Positions 1-9,588 of a stretch of DNA of 64,000 nt are shown here, in pieces (position 1 is the first letter of the stretch; the number at the start of each line of letters is the position of its first letter). The DNA is from Saccharopolyspora erythraea (GTDB taxonomy: Bacteria > Actinomycetota > Actinomycetes > Mycobacteriales > Pseudonocardiaceae), in assembly GCF_018141105.1 (NCBI RefSeq), contig NZ_CP054839.1, positions 3,596,001-3,660,000 of the forward strand. Reading direction: 5' to 3'. The notes beneath the pieces are model-generated. The model was not told where the DNA came from, did no database searches, and saw only the letters and a program-made list of their open reading frames with translations. The translations under genes were made by a program, and so were the position numbers.

Positions 1-41
1 GGCTCGCGTCGGAAGTACCCAGTGGAGGAACAGAGGCGAGG

Positions 42-2324
42 ATGAGCTCCATCGAAGACCCGACTGACGACCTTTCGGTGACACCGCCCAAGACCTGGGC
101 GACCGGCGTCCCCGCGGTGGCCCACGCCCTGCAGTACTCGCTGAGCCAGACCTCGGTCCGCCGGACCGCCCTGACCCTGCTCAACGTGAACCAGGCCAAG
201 GGGATCGACTGCCCCGGCTGCGCCTGGCCCGAAGGGGGCCCGCGGGAGCGCGCGCTCAACGAGTACTGCGAGAACGGCGCAAAGCACATCAACGACGAGG
301 CGACCACGCGCCGGGTCACCGCCGACTTCTTCGCCCAGCACAGCGTTTCCGAGCTGGCGGCCAAGTCCGACTACTGGCTCAACCAGCAGGGCAGGCTGAC
401 CGAGCCGATGGTCAAGCGCCCCGGCTCGCAGCACTACGAGCCGATCGGCTGGGACGAGGCGTTCGGCCTGCTCGCCGAGGAGCTGCGCGGGCTGGACTCG
501 CCCGACGAAGCCCTGTTCTACACCTCCGGCCGGCTCAACAACGAGGCCGCGTTCCTGCTGCAGCTGTTCGCCCGCGCCTTCGGCACCAACAACCTGCCCG
601 ACTGCAGCAACATGTGCCACGAGTCCAGCGGTTCGGCGATGAGCGAGACGCTGGGCGTGGGTAAGGGCACCGTGAGCCTCGACGACCTGCACCGGGCCGA
701 CCTGGTCTTCGTGGTGGGCCAGAACCCGGGCACCAACCACCCGCGGATGCTGTCCGCGCTGGAGGAGACCAAGCGCAACGGCGGCCAGGTCATCGCGGTG
801 AACCCGCTGCCGGAAGCCGGGCTGATGCGGTTCAAGCATCCGCAGAAGATCCGCGGCGTGCTCGGCCGCGGCACCGCCATCGCCGACCAGTTCCTGCAGA
901 TCCGCCCCGGCGGCGATCTCGCGCTGTTCCAGGCGCTGAACTCGATGCTGCTGGAGGCCGAGGACGCCGCGCCGGGCACCGTGCTCGACCGCGCGTTCAT
1001 CGACGAGCACACCAGCGGGTTCGACGAGTTCGCCGAACACGTCCGCGCGGTCGGCTGGGCGCACGTCCTGGCCGCCACCGGACTGCGACGCGAGGAGATC
1101 GAGGAGGTCCGCGACCGAGTCCTGCGCAGCGAACGGATCATCGTCTGCTGGGCCATGGGCCTGACCCAGCACAAGCACGGCGTACCCACGATCCGCGAGG
1201 TCGTCAACTTCCTGCTGCTGCGCGGGAACATCGGCAAGCCCGGCGCGGGCGCGTGCCCGGTGCGCGGCCACAGCAACGTGCAGGGCGACCGCACGATGGG
1301 CATCTGGGAGCGGATGCCGCAGGCGTTCCTCGACGCGCTGGAGCGCGAGTTCGGCTTCACCCCGCCCACCGAGCACGGCTGGGACTCGGTGGACTCGATC
1401 CGGGCCATGCTCGACGGCCGAGCGAAGTTCTTCCTCGGTGTCGCGGGCAACTTCGTGCGCGCCAGTCCCGACAGCGACCGCACCGAGCAGGCGATGCGCA
1501 ACTGCCGGCTCACCGCGCACATCTCGACCAAGCTCAACCGCTCGCACGCGGTGTGCGGGCAGACCGCGCTGATCCTGCCCACGCTGGGCCGCAGCGATCG
1601 CGACGTCCAGTCCGGCGGTGAGCAGTTCGTGACGGTCGAGGACTCGATGAGCGAGGTGCACGCCTCGCGCGGCCGGCTGGAGCCGGCCTCGGAGGCGCTG
1701 CTCAGCGAGGTCGCGATCGTGTGCAGGCTGGCCCGCCGCACCCTCAGCGAGGACGTGGCGATCCCGTGGGAGGAGTTCGAGGCCGACTACGGCACGATCC
1801 GCGACCGGATCTCCCGCGTGGTGCCGGGCTTCGAGGACTTCAACGCCCGCGTGGCCGAACCGGGCGGGTTCCGGCTTCCTAACCCGGCCAACCACGGGAA
1901 GTTCCGCACCGCGACCGGCAAGGCGAACTTCACCCGCAACGAGTTCGTGAACCTCGAGGTCCCCGCGGGGCACCTCGTGCTCCAGACCCTGCGCTCGCAC
2001 GACCAGTGGAACACCATCCCGTACGCGATGAACGACCGGTACCGGGGCATCCACAACGCCCGCCGGGTGGTGCTGGTCAACCAGGTGGACCTGGACGCCC
2101 TCGGGATCGCAGACCGCAGCGAGGTCGACCTGGTGAGCGTGTGGCGCGGGGGAGAGGAGCGCCGGGCGCCCGGCTTCCGGGTCGTGTCGTATCCGACCAC
2201 GCCGGGCTCGGCCGCCGCTTACTATCCGGAAACCAACGTCCTGGTCCCCCTGGACAGCGTGGCCGACATCAGCAACACGCCGACGTCCAAGGGAGTCGTG
2301 GTCCGGCTGGAGCCGGTCGGCTGA
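42..2324 (+). CDS. FdhF/YdeP-type molybdopterin oxidoreductase, probable formate dehydrogenase catalytic subunit
   Basis: This 760-residue protein looks like a molybdenum bis-MGD oxidoreductase that would oxidise formate to CO2. C57-x-x-C60 (CPGCAWPE) is the short cysteine pair of the YdeP group, which lacks the full four-cysteine [4Fe-4S] set of E. coli FdhF. C192, in NMCHESSG, lies where this superfamily usually places its molybdenum ligand. A dinucleotide-binding domain fits the last 120 residues. The ATG follows a purine-rich GAGGCGAGG. The fdhD gene starts 67 bp downstream on the same strand, which is the best support for formate as substrate. No diaphorase or quinone-linked partner subunit is visible, so the electron acceptor is unknown. 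The family call is firm; the substrate is inferred. Confidence 0.85.
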   Translation: MSSIEDPTDDLSVTPPKTWATGVPAVAHALQYSLSQTSVRRTALTLLNVNQAKGIDCPGCAWPEGGPRERALNEYCENGAKHINDEATTRRVTADFFAQHSVSELAAKSDYWLNQQGRLTEPMVKRPGSQHYEPIGWDEAFGLLAEELRGLDSPDEALFYTSGRLNNEAAFLLQLFARAFGTNNLPDCSNMCHESSGSAMSETLGVGKGTVSLDDLHRADLVFVVGQNPGTNHPRMLSALEETKRNGGQVIAVNPLPEAGLMRFKHPQKIRGVLGRGTAIADQFLQIRPGGDLALFQALNSMLLEAEDAAPGTVLDRAFIDEHTSGFDEFAEHVRAVGWAHVLAATGLRREEIEEVRDRVLRSERIIVCWAMGLTQHKHGVPTIREVVNFLLLRGNIGKPGAGACPVRGHSNVQGDRTMGIWERMPQAFLDALEREFGFTPPTEHGWDSVDSIRAMLDGRAKFFLGVAGNFVRASPDSDRTEQAMRNCRLTAHISTKLNRSHAVCGQTALILPTLGRSDRDVQSGGEQFVTVEDSMSEVHASRGRLEPASEALLSEVAIVCRLARRTLSEDVAIPWEEFEADYGTIRDRISRVVPGFEDFNARVAEPGGFRLPNPANHGKFRTATGKANFTRNEFVNLEVPAGHLVLQTLRSHDQWNTIPYAMNDRYRGIHNARRVVLVNQVDLDALGIADRSEVDLVSVWRGGEERRAPGFRVVSYPTTPGSAAAYYPETNVLVPLDSVADISNTPTSKGVVVRLEPVG

Positions 2325-2391
2325 GAGCTCTCGGGCGGGCCAGGCGGCTGACGCCGCTTTCGAAGATCACTCCGACTCCGAGGAGGACGAC

Positions 2392-3228
2392 ATGGGCCGG
2401 GCGACCGTGCGCAGGAGGGTGTTGCGCATCCGCGAGTCGGTGCGTTCGCAGCGGCCCGACACGCTTGCGGCCGAGGAGCCGATGGAGATCCGCGTCGGCG
2501 GGCGTCCGCTCACGGTGACGATGCGGACGCCCGGCTCGGACTTCGACCTGGCGGTCGGGTTCCTGGTGAGCGAGGGCGTGGTGCGCGCGGCCGGCGACGT
2601 GCGCGGCATCCGGTACTGCGCGGGCGCCACAGCCGATGGCGGCAACACCTACAACGTCGTCGACGTCGTCCTGGCTTCGGACGTCGCGGCCCCGGATGCG
2701 TCGCTGGAGCGCAACTTCTACACGACCTCCTCCTGCGGCCTCTGCGGGAAGGCGAGTCTGGACGCGGTGCGCACCACCGCGGCCTGGACCGTGGCCGAGG
2801 ACCCGGCCCGCGTGGAGCAGGAGGTGCTGGAGTCCCTTCCCGGCCGGCTGCGCGAGGCACAGCGGGTCTTCGACACCACGGGAGGGCTCCACGCCGCGGG
2901 TCTGTTCTCGACCGCGGGCGAACTGCTGTGCCTGCGGGAGGACGTGGGGCGGCACAACGCGGTGGACAAGGTCGTCGGCCACGCACTGCGGTCGGGCCTG
3001 CTGCCGCTGCGGGATTCGGTGCTGCTGGTGAGCGGAAGGGCCTCGTTCGAGCTGGTGCAGAAGGCCGTCATGGCGGGAATTCCGGTGCTGGCGGCCGTTT
3101 CCGCGCCCTCGTCGCTGGCCGCAGAGCTGGCGGAGGAGAGCGGCCTGACGCTGGTCGGGTTCCTGCGCGGCCGCTCGATGAACGTCTACACCGGAGCCGA
3201 GCGCCTCGTCGAACGCCAGCCCGCGTGA
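2392..3228 (+). CDS. fdhD: Formate dehydrogenase accessory sulfurtransferase FdhD
   Basis: FdhD passes sulfur from a cysteine desulfurase to the molybdenum cofactor so that formate dehydrogenase becomes active. The protein is 278 residues, the usual length. The conserved [12 protein letters not shown] segment carries the C115-x-x-C118 pair needed for sulfur relay, and the C-terminal [13 protein letters not shown] and [12 protein letters not shown] blocks are typical of the family. An AGGAGG site lies 10 bp before the ATG at 2392. It follows the oxidoreductase gene closely and is probably co-transcribed. It acts in the cytoplasm. The call is secure. Confidence 0.95.
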   Translation: MGRATVRRRVLRIRESVRSQRPDTLAAEEPMEIRVGGRPLTVTMRTPGSDFDLAVGFLVSEGVVRAAGDVRGIRYCAGATADGGNTYNVVDVVLASDVAAPDASLERNFYTTSSCGLCGKASLDAVRTTAAWTVAEDPARVEQEVLESLPGRLREAQRVFDTTGGLHAAGLFSTAGELLCLREDVGRHNAVDKVVGHALRSGLLPLRDSVLLVSGRASFELVQKAVMAGIPVLAAVSAPSSLAAELAEESGLTLVGFLRGRSMNVYTGAERLVERQPA

Positions 3229-3393
3229 AAAGACCCGCGGTCCGGTAGGCGCGGAGCGCTGCGGCGAGACGGCCTGCCCGCGGGCGAGGCCGGATGGTCG
3301 CAAGGTTTCCACTGATTTGGAACTTTGCGACGTTGCCGCGTGGTGACGGCGACCGAAGTCTCAACCGGTCTTTCAACGATACGATTCAGTCGC

Positions 3394-4692
3394 ATGAGCC
3401 AGGACGTTCGAGACTTCGCAACCCCGCCGCGTGAACGGGAAACGGCCACCGGGCGTAGGGCTCGCACACTCGCTCAGATGTACCGGCACTTCGGTGAGGT
3501 CGACGCCGCCGAAACATCGCCGCTGTACGAGCGTGTCGCCGTCGCCGTGAGTGAGTCCGGCGAGGCGCTGCGTGCCATCGAGGCGGCCCCGGCGCGCAAG
3601 CGGCACCCGACGGTGATCCTCGCTGCGCTGCACGACCTCGCCCTCGCCGGACGCGCCCCGGCGCTTGCCGCGGCCTATGCCGCCAAGGACGGCGACGCCG
3701 CCGCCGACGCGGCGATCGACACGCTTCTGCGAATGACCGACTCGGTCGTTGCCATCGCCGTGCGCCGGCCGACGCGGAGCAACGAGACCGGACGCTGCGC
3801 CGTGCTTTATCCGGCCATTGCCGAGGCGGCGCGCCGGGTAGGCGCGAACACCGTCGGGCTGATCGACGTGGGTTGTTCGGCCGGGCTCAGTCTCAATGTC
3901 GATCGCGTCGGCATCACGTATGGCGACGGACAGTCGCTGGGCGACCCGTCCTCTCCCGTGCAGATGTCGTCTTCGCCCGTGGGAGACCGGCCCATCCCGA
4001 TGCGGGCCATGCCCGAGGTCGTCGCCCGGATCGGCGTCGACCTCGATCCGGTCGACGTGACCGACGCGGATGACGCCCGATGGCTGCGCGCCTGCCTGTG
4101 GCCGGATCAGCCGGAGCGGGTCGCGAGGCTCGAGGCGGAGATGGCGTTGGTGGCGAAGGCCCCTCCGCTGCTGCTGAAAGGTGACGCCGTCGAGCTGGTG
4201 CCCGATGCCTTCGCCCGTGTGCCCGAGGACGCCCTGCCTGTCGTCACCACGACGTGGATGCTGTCGCGCCTCCCGCTCGAGGACCGCCTGCGCTTCCTGC
4301 ACCGGCTCAGGGAAGCGGCGGCCGGCCGGGCGGTGGCGTGGGTGTCCGTGGAGGGGGTTGGGGTCGCGCCGACGATCCCGACACTCGGTGATCGCCCCGC
4401 CTCCGGCCACAGCATCATCGGTCTGGCGGTGTTCGACCGGTCGGCTCCGCGCGTCGAGGCCATCGGCCGCTGCTGGTCGCGGGGCCGTTTTCTGGCGTGG
4501 CTGGCGGACTCCTGGCCGAAGCAGCGTTCGGCTTGCGGAGACCGGGGACGCGACGCAGGAGTGGAGCAGGGCACCGCCTCGCCCGCGTTCTGGGAGTCGG
4601 CGGTTGATCTCCGTTCCGGGCCGGGCATCCCAGGCGACCTCGCCGCCGGGCTCAGCCCAGAGCCAGCGGAGCGGAGCCGAAGGCGACGTTGA
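3394..4692 (+). CDS. DUF2332 family protein
   Basis: The N-terminal region (LAQMYRHFGEV, then SPLYERVAVAVSESGEAL) and the later SAGLSLNVDRVGITYG segment are typical of actinobacterial DUF2332 proteins, which have no established function and resemble class-I methyltransferases only distantly. I chose the ATG at 3394 (432 residues) over a TTG at 3325 and a GTG at 3343, although no clear ribosome site precedes any of them. The protein is longer than many family members (about 330-350 residues), mainly in a low-complexity basic C-terminus. The last 41 bp overlap the convergent DM13 gene, so its end may be an extension by sequence drift. No functional partner is apparent next to it. Confidence 0.7.
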   Translation: MSQDVRDFATPPRERETATGRRARTLAQMYRHFGEVDAAETSPLYERVAVAVSESGEALRAIEAAPARKRHPTVILAALHDLALAGRAPALAAAYAAKDGDAAADAAIDTLLRMTDSVVAIAVRRPTRSNETGRCAVLYPAIAEAARRVGANTVGLIDVGCSAGLSLNVDRVGITYGDGQSLGDPSSPVQMSSSPVGDRPIPMRAMPEVVARIGVDLDPVDVTDADDARWLRACLWPDQPERVARLEAEMALVAKAPPLLLKGDAVELVPDAFARVPEDALPVVTTTWMLSRLPLEDRLRFLHRLREAAAGRAVAWVSVEGVGVAPTIPTLGDRPASGHSIIGLAVFDRSAPRVEAIGRCWSRGRFLAWLADSWPKQRSACGDRGRDAGVEQGTASPAFWESAVDLRSGPGIPGDLAAGLSPEPAERSRRRR

Positions 4693-5200
4693 ACCGGTCA
4701 CACCAGACGACCACGCTGGTCAGGCCGTGCAGGTCGGCGTCGGGCGGCAGGGGGTAGTTCTGGTTGCCATGGGTGCCCTTGAGAGGACCGAGCGTGACGT
4801 GGCGTCCGTCGTCGTACTTGCCCCACGTGCCGCCGGCGGTCTGGTCGGTCAACCACACGTGAAGGTCAGGTCCGTCCGAAGTGGCCAGGTTCTCCAGCCG
4901 CAGCAGCCGGGTGCCGTCCGGGAGCGAGAGCACTCTGGCGGTGCCGGTGGTCTTGTGCTCCTGGGTGACGAAGGCCCCCGTTGCGAGTTCGACCGGCCCA
5001 GCCGGCTCGGCTGGGGGAGGTGGGGGCGGTGTGCCCGTGCTGCTGGGGTTCGCGGGCGCGGTCGGGGCGGGCCGTGGCGGCAGTGCCTCGTCGACGGTCC
5101 GCTGCGTCCACAGGCGCCACGGCTGAAACGCCCACGCCCCGATTCCCAGCAGTACCACCAGAACCACCGTCACCACAAGGAAGACCGATCGCCGTGCCAT
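4652..5200 (-). CDS. Membrane-anchored DM13 domain protein
   Basis: This 182-residue protein has an N-terminal membrane anchor (about residues 5-25, FLVVTVVLVVLLGIGAWAF), a Pro-rich linker (40-70) and a C-terminal DM13 domain. In the DM13 part, LPDGTRLLRLENLATSDGPD, HVWLT and VVVWCDRFNVAFGSA match the family core, including the single conserved cysteine. DM13 domains are thought to take part in extracytoplasmic redox reactions. The gene converges on and overlaps the DUF2332 gene by 41 bp. Its role is not indicated by neighbours. Family call good, function unknown. Confidence 0.8.
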   Translation of the reverse strand: MARRSVFLVVTVVLVVLLGIGAWAFQPWRLWTQRTVDEALPPRPAPTAPANPSSTGTPPPPPPAEPAGPVELATGAFVTQEHKTTGTARVLSLPDGTRLLRLENLATSDGPDLHVWLTDQTAGGTWGKYDDGRHVTLGPLKGTHGNQNYPLPPDADLHGLTSVVVWCDRFNVAFGSAPLALG

Positions 5201-5282
5201 GCCGTCGACGCTAACCCGGAACGGGGTGGTTCGGGCATTACGGACTGCTTACGGCGTGGGCCCGCGAGGTGCTCGCTGGTGA

Positions 5283-5525
5283 GGGTGGAGCGGGCGGCTA
5301 GGTCAGGGCTCGAAGGTGGCGTCGGTCAAGCGGGGCAGCAACACCGCCGAGTCCGGGCTGAAGGCGGGTGACGTGATCGTCGAGGCCAACGGCAGGCCGG
5401 TCTACTACAAGGAGGACCTGACCAAGGCGATCGAGGGCGTTCGACCGGGCAACCCCGTCGCGACCACGGTCAACCGCGACGGCAGGGTCTTCACCTTCAA
5501 CGTGCGCCTCGACCGGCCCGCCTGA
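5283..5525 (+). pseudogene. Orphan PDZ fragment of a HtrA-like serine protease
   Basis: After an in-frame TGA at 5280 the reading frame encodes about 80 residues that form just one PDZ domain: GSKVASVKRGSNTAESGLKA, then GDVIVEANGRPVYYKEDL. This matches the C-terminal PDZ domain of actinobacterial HtrA/DegP S1C proteases. No trypsin-like domain with the H-D-S triad, transmembrane segment or linker lies upstream in any frame I could follow. The only start available is a GTG at 5316 inside the domain without a ribosome site. I read it as a remnant of a deleted protease gene. A translated stand-alone PDZ peptide is possible but less likely. Confidence 0.7.
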
Positions 5526-5587
5526 CCCCGGCGACTCCGATGGGCGGGCCTGCGGCCGGAAGCCCAGTCCCGCCCCGCCCAAGCCCA

Positions 5588-5617
5588 CGTGCCCCCTTCC
5601 GGGAGGAAGAGGGCACG
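5588..5617. terminator. Hairpin terminator after purU
   Basis: Arms CGTGCCCCCTTCC and GGAAGAGGGCACG pair over 13 positions with one mismatch around a GGGA loop. It lies just past the purU stop codon and also past the PDZ fragment, so it could act in both directions. There is no U-tract, as is common in high-GC actinobacteria. Confidence 0.65.
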
Positions 5618-5627
5618 CGTGGCTGCG

Positions 5628-6476
5628 TCAGTGGAAGACCACGGTGCTGTGGCCGTTGAGCAGCACGCGGCGCTCGCAGTGCCAGCGCACCGCGCGGGAC
5701 AGGGCGAGGGCCTCGGCGTCGCGGCCGACCGTCTGCAACGCCGTGGGGTGGTAGGTGTGGTCGATCCGGATCACCTCCTGCTCGATGATCGGGCCTTCGT
5801 CGAGGTCCGAGGTGACGTAGTGCGCGGTGGCGCCGACGAGCTTGACCCCGCGGTCGTAGGCCTGGTGGTAGGGCTTGGCTCCCTTGAAGCCGGGCAGGAA
5901 CGAGTGGTGGATGTTGATCGCCCGGCCGTGCAGCGCCTTGCACGCCTGGTCGGACAGCACCTGCATGTAGCGGGCGAGGACCACCAGCTCCGCGTCGTAC
6001 TCGTCGACGAGCTGCAGCAACCGGGCCTCGGCCTCGGGTTTGGTCTCCGGGGTGACCGGGACGTGGATGAACGGCAGGCCCGCGCCCTCCGCCATCGGCC
6101 GGAGGTCCTCGTGGTTGGACACCACGGCCACGATGTCGGCGCCGAGGCTGCCCGCGCGCCAGCGGAAGATCAGGTCGTTGAGGCAGTGCCCGAGCTTGGA
6201 GACCATCACCAGCATCCGCGCGTTGCGGGTGTCGGAGAAGGTGAAGGTCATCTCGAAGTCCGCGGCGATCGGTTCGAAACCGCGGGCCATCTCGTCGAGG
6301 TCGATCTCGCGTCCGGCGTTGACCTGGGTGCGCAGGAACAGCCGGTCGCGAACCGAGTCGTCGAACTGCTGGTACTCGCCGATGTCGCAGCCGTGCTCGA
6401 ATAGGTAGGCGCTCACGGCGCGCACGATGCCGGTGCGGTTCGGGCAGCTCAGGGTGAGGACGAACGAACGGGTCAC
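5628..6476 (-). CDS. purU: Formyltetrahydrofolate deformylase PurU
   Basis: PurU hydrolyses 10-formyl-THF to formate and THF, which resets the folate pool when one-carbon units are in excess. The 282-residue protein has an N-terminal ACT domain (about 5-85, starting SFVLTLSCPNRTGIVRAV) and a formyltransferase fold domain (90-282). The catalytic region shows NIHHSFLPGFKGAKPYHQA with H190/H191, followed by D226 in DLDEGPI. It lies 10 bp after sdaA on the same strand, so the two form one operon. Together with folD and fchA in the adjacent operon it completes oxidation of methylene-THF to formate, which the formate dehydrogenase upstream could consume. Confidence 0.95.
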   Translation of the reverse strand: MTRSFVLTLSCPNRTGIVRAVSAYLFEHGCDIGEYQQFDDSVRDRLFLRTQVNAGREIDLDEMARGFEPIAADFEMTFTFSDTRNARMLVMVSKLGHCLNDLIFRWRAGSLGADIVAVVSNHEDLRPMAEGAGLPFIHVPVTPETKPEAEARLLQLVDEYDAELVVLARYMQVLSDQACKALHGRAINIHHSFLPGFKGAKPYHQAYDRGVKLVGATAHYVTSDLDEGPIIEQEVIRIDHTYHPTALQTVGRDAEALALSRAVRWHCERRVLLNGHSTVVFH

Positions 6477-6486
6477 GAATTTCTCC

Positions 6487-7860
6487 TCAGCATTCCACGA
6501 TGTTGAGAGCCAGCCCTCCGCGGGCGGTCTCCTTGTACTTGTCCTTCATGTCGGCGCCGGTCTCGCGCATCGTCTTGATGGCCTTGTCCAGCGAGACGTG
6601 GTGCCTGCCGTCACCGCGCACGGCCATCCGGGCCGCGGTGATCGCCTTGATCGAGGCGACGGCGTTGCGCTCGATGCAGGGGATCTGCACCAGGCCGCCG
6701 ACCGGGTCGCAGGTCAGCCCGAGGTTGTGCTCGATGCCGATCTCGGCGGCGTTCTCGACCTGCTCCACGGTTCCGCCGATGATCTCGGCGAGTCCCCCGG
6801 CCGCCATCGAGCAGGCCGAGCCGACCTCGCCCTGGCAGCCGACCTCGGCGCCGGAGATCGAGGCGTTCTCCTTGAACAGCAACCCGATCGCGCCCGCGGT
6901 GAGCAGGAACCGCACCGCGGTGTCGTCGTCGAACGCGGGCAGGAACCGCCGACCGTAGTGCAGCACCGCCGGCACGATTCCGGCGGCACCGTTGGTCGGG
7001 GCGGTCACCACCCGTCCGCCTGCCGCGTTCTCCTCGTTGACGGCCAGCGCGTAGAGCGTGACCCATTCCATGGCGTGCAGGGCGTCGGCCTCGTCGGACT
7101 CGCCCTCCAGCCGCTCGCGCAGCTCGCTGGCCCGCCTGCGGACCTTGAGCCCGCCGGGCAGGACCCCGGTGGTGTGGGAACCGCGCTCGACGCACTCCTG
7201 CATGACGGACCAGATCCGCAGCAGCCCCGCGCGGGTTTCTTCCTCGCCGCGCCAGGAGAGCTCGTTGGCCAGCATGATGTCGCTGATCCGCAGCCCGGTC
7301 TCGTGGGCGTGGGCGAGCAGTTGGTCACCGGTGCTGAACGGGTAGCGGACAGGCGTGGCGTCCTCGACGAGAACCTGTTCACCGGTCTCGTCCTCGTCGA
7401 GGACGAAGCCGCCGCCGACCGAGTAGTACTCGCGCCGGTCGATCAGGGCGCCCTCGGCGTCGTGCGCCTCGAACACCATGCCGTTGCTGTGGAAGTCCAG
7501 GCGCTTGGTGCGGTGCAGGACGATGTCCTCGTCGACCGAGAACACGACCTTGTGGGCACCGCCGAGCCTGATCCAGCCCTCCTCGCGCACCGCGTGCACC
7601 ACCGGATCGGCGGCGACCGGGTCCACGAGGTGGGGTTGCTCACCGGTCAGTCCGAGGACGACGGCCTTGACGCTGCCGTGGCCATGCCCGGTCGCGCCGA
7701 GGGAGCCGAACAGCTCGCAGCGCACCGACGCGGTCCGCGAGAGCGCGCCGGACTCCTCGAGTCGCGTGGCGAAGAGGTAGGCCGCCCGCATGGGGCCGAC
7801 GGTGTGCGAGCTCGACGGTCCGATTCCTACCTTGAACAGGTCGAACACTGAGATGGTCAT
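6487..7860 (-). CDS. sdaA: L-serine ammonia-lyase, iron-sulfur type
   Basis: The enzyme deaminates L-serine to pyruvate and ammonia with a [4Fe-4S] cluster. This 457-residue single-chain form has the N-terminal beta domain with [16 protein letters not shown] and a C-terminal catalytic domain with the cluster cysteines in [22 protein letters not shown] and [10 protein letters not shown] chose the ATG at 7860 because GGGGAC lies just ahead of it; a GTG further upstream (7893) would add 11 unconserved residues. It is the first gene of an operon with purU and is divergent from the GntR gene. Beside glyA in the same island it would channel betaine-derived glycine through serine to pyruvate. A palindromic box lies in its control region. 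Confidence 0.95.
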   Translation of the reverse strand: MTISVFDLFKVGIGPSSSHTVGPMRAAYLFATRLEESGALSRTASVRCELFGSLGATGHGHGSVKAVVLGLTGEQPHLVDPVAADPVVHAVREEGWIRLGGAHKVVFSVDEDIVLHRTKRLDFHSNGMVFEAHDAEGALIDRREYYSVGGGFVLDEDETGEQVLVEDATPVRYPFSTGDQLLAHAHETGLRISDIMLANELSWRGEEETRAGLLRIWSVMQECVERGSHTTGVLPGGLKVRRRASELRERLEGESDEADALHAMEWVTLYALAVNEENAAGGRVVTAPTNGAAGIVPAVLHYGRRFLPAFDDDTAVRFLLTAGAIGLLFKENASISGAEVGCQGEVGSACSMAAGGLAEIIGGTVEQVENAAEIGIEHNLGLTCDPVGGLVQIPCIERNAVASIKAITAARMAVRGDGRHHVSLDKAIKTMRETGADMKDKYKETARGGLALNIVEC

Positions 7861-7919
7861 AAGCGTCCCCGGGTGGGTCTGGGCTGTGGTCACCGCGACG
7901 GGAACCAGCAGATACGCGA

Positions 7920-7931
7920 CTAATATATCAG
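7920..7931. promoter_or_regulatory. Palindromic box in the sdaA/gntR divergent promoter
   Basis: CTAATATATCAG is a near-perfect palindrome and closely matches CTGATATATCAA at 13802 and CTGATATGTCAG at 13983. On the minus strand it covers TATATT, a good -10 for sdaA. TATAGC/TATGTT a little downstream could be the -10 for the GntR gene. The likely binder is the adjacent GntR regulator. Confidence 0.6.
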
Positions 7932-7995
7932 TAACATGTAAGTTGTATAGCTATGTTGTGCCCTTGGAATGGGTCTGCGGTTGTCAGGCCCTAAG

Positions 7996-8670
7996 ATGAG
8001 AGCCGTGACCGCCACCTCGCAGGAGCTCGAACCCGCCCCGGTCTCGCTGGCCGACAGGGCCTACGCCGCCATCCAGGATCTGCTGATCATGCTGGACATC
8101 CCGCCGATGGCGCCGATCGACGACGGCGCGCTGAGCGAGTCGCTGGGCATCGGCCGCACCCCGGTCCGGGAGGCCCTCAAGCGGTTGCAGGCCGAGCGGC
8201 TGGTGGTCTCCTACCCGCGTCGCGGCACCTTCGCCACCGGCGTGGACATCACCGACCTGGCCTACATCTCCGAGATCCGCGTGCAGTTGGAGCCGTTGGC
8301 GGCGCGCCGCGCCGCGCAGACCGCCGACCGCGGTATCAGGAGCAAGCTCGCCGAGCTCGCCGACGAGATCGAGGCCCTCGACGTCACGACCATCGACCGC
8401 GCCGACCTGATGCGGTGGGACCTGCGCGTGCACCGGGGGATCTACCGCGCCGCGGGCAACCCGCACCTCGAGGACACCCTGATCCGCTACAACAACCTCG
8501 CCACGCGGATCTTCTGCCTGTTCCTGGACCGCATGACGCACTTCGACCAGCACGTGGGCGAGCACGTCGCGCTGCTGCGCGGGATCGCCGAGGGCGACGT
8601 GGCCAAGGTGGGCAAGCTCGCGCGCGAGCACGTCCTCGGCTTCGAGAAAGCGATCCGGTCGGCCACCTGA
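7996..8670 (+). CDS. GntR family regulator, FCD (FadR/VanR-like) subfamily
   Basis: The N-terminal winged helix-turn-helix (about 15-80) contains LSESLGIGRTPVREALKRLQ and the wing YPRRGTFATGV. The C-terminal all-helical FCD domain has conserved metal-site histidines in DLRVHRGIYRAAGNPH and HVGEHVALLRGIAEGD. FCD regulators usually bind small organic acids or amino acids. The gene is divergent from sdaA-purU and lies next to the dmg-fchA-folD-folP operon. I take it to be the local repressor of betaine/one-carbon genes, acting at the shared palindromic box. Start codon is uncertain: ATG 7996 has little upstream ribosome site, and ATG 7969 or GTG 8005 are alternatives; a leaderless transcript is possible. 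Confidence 0.88.
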   Translation: MRAVTATSQELEPAPVSLADRAYAAIQDLLIMLDIPPMAPIDDGALSESLGIGRTPVREALKRLQAERLVVSYPRRGTFATGVDITDLAYISEIRVQLEPLAARRAAQTADRGIRSKLAELADEIEALDVTTIDRADLMRWDLRVHRGIYRAAGNPHLEDTLIRYNNLATRIFCLFLDRMTHFDQHVGEHVALLRGIAEGDVAKVGKLAREHVLGFEKAIRSAT

Positions 8671-8681
8671 GCCGCGCCGGT

Positions 8682-9581
8682 TCATCGCGGCACCTCCGCG
8701 GCGGCCACCGCGCCGAGCAGCTTGAGCGCGTCGCGGGTCGCCGCGACGTCGTGGACTCTGAGGATCCTCGCCCCGCGCTGGGCCGCCAGCACCGCCGCGG
8801 TGACCGAGGCCGCCTGGCGGTGCCGCACCGGGCGGCCGGTGATCTGACCGAGCATGCTCTTGCGCGACAGCCCGACCATGACGGGCAGGCCGAGCTGCCC
8901 CAGGGCAGGCAGCGACGCCAGCAGGTCCAGGTTGTGCTCCAGCGTCTTGCCGAACCCGAAACCGGGGTCGACGACGAGACGCCCGGGCGGGATGCCTGCC
9001 GCGGAGCACTCGTCGACGCGCCGGCGGAGGAAGGACACGACCTCGCCGACGACGTCGACGTAGCGCGGGTCGCGTTGCATGACGCCGGGTGAGCCCTGCA
9101 TGTGCATCAGGCAGACCGGCACGCCCGACTCCGCCGCGGCCGAGAGCGCACCCGGCTCTCGCAGGGCCCGCACATCGTTGATCATGCCGGCTCCGGCGGC
9201 GACGGCCGCGCGCATCACCTCCGCGCGCGAGGTGTCCACGGACACCGGCACCGAGGTCGCGCGCGAAAGCCGCTCGACGACCGGAACCACGCGCTCCAGC
9301 TCCTCGGCGACGCCGGGTTGCCGCGAGCCGGGGCGCGTGGACTCGCCGCCGACGTCGATGATGTCGGCGCCTTCCTCGGCCAGTTGCAGGCCGTGGGCGA
9401 CCGCCGCGCCGTGGTCGAGGTAGGAACCGCCGTCGGAGAAGGAATCCGGGGTCACGTTGACGATGCCGCACAGCAGCGGCCGAGGGGCGCGCAGCCGCTG
9501 GAGCAGCGGCGCGCCCTCGGCGACTCCACCACTGGGTGGCGGATTCGGCTCGCGGGTGAGGAGTTCGGAGGTGATCGTCAT
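8682..9581 (-). CDS. folP: Dihydropteroate synthase
   Basis: FolP joins p-aminobenzoate to dihydropterin pyrophosphate in folate synthesis. All signature blocks are present in the 299-residue chain: GIVNVTPDSFSDGG, the GESTRPGS motif, DPGFGFGKTLEHN, GLSRKSMLG and the C-terminal RVHDV. It is therefore predicted to be catalytically competent rather than a degenerate FolP2-type protein. It is the last gene of the leftward operon, 7 bp after folD, and meets the GntR gene tail to tail. Its presence in a folate-dependent demethylation operon suggests a need for extra THF during growth on methylated amines. Confidence 0.92.
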   Translation of the reverse strand: MTITSELLTREPNPPPSGGVAEGAPLLQRLRAPRPLLCGIVNVTPDSFSDGGSYLDHGAAVAHGLQLAEEGADIIDVGGESTRPGSRQPGVAEELERVVPVVERLSRATSVPVSVDTSRAEVMRAAVAAGAGMINDVRALREPGALSAAAESGVPVCLMHMQGSPGVMQRDPRYVDVVGEVVSFLRRRVDECSAAGIPPGRLVVDPGFGFGKTLEHNLDLLASLPALGQLGLPVMVGLSRKSMLGQITGRPVRHRQAASVTAAVLAAQRGARILRVHDVAATRDALKLLGAVAAAEVPR

Positions 9582-9588
9582 GGGTTCC

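Noticed and set aside
518-1741. 407-codon minus-strand frame inside the formate dehydrogenase gene
   Set aside because: Ser/Arg-rich composition typical of an antisense shadow; no recognisable motif.
8682-9581. Degenerate FolP2-like protein instead of true dihydropteroate synthase
   Set aside because: All pterin- and pABA-binding motifs are intact, so a functional enzyme is more likely.
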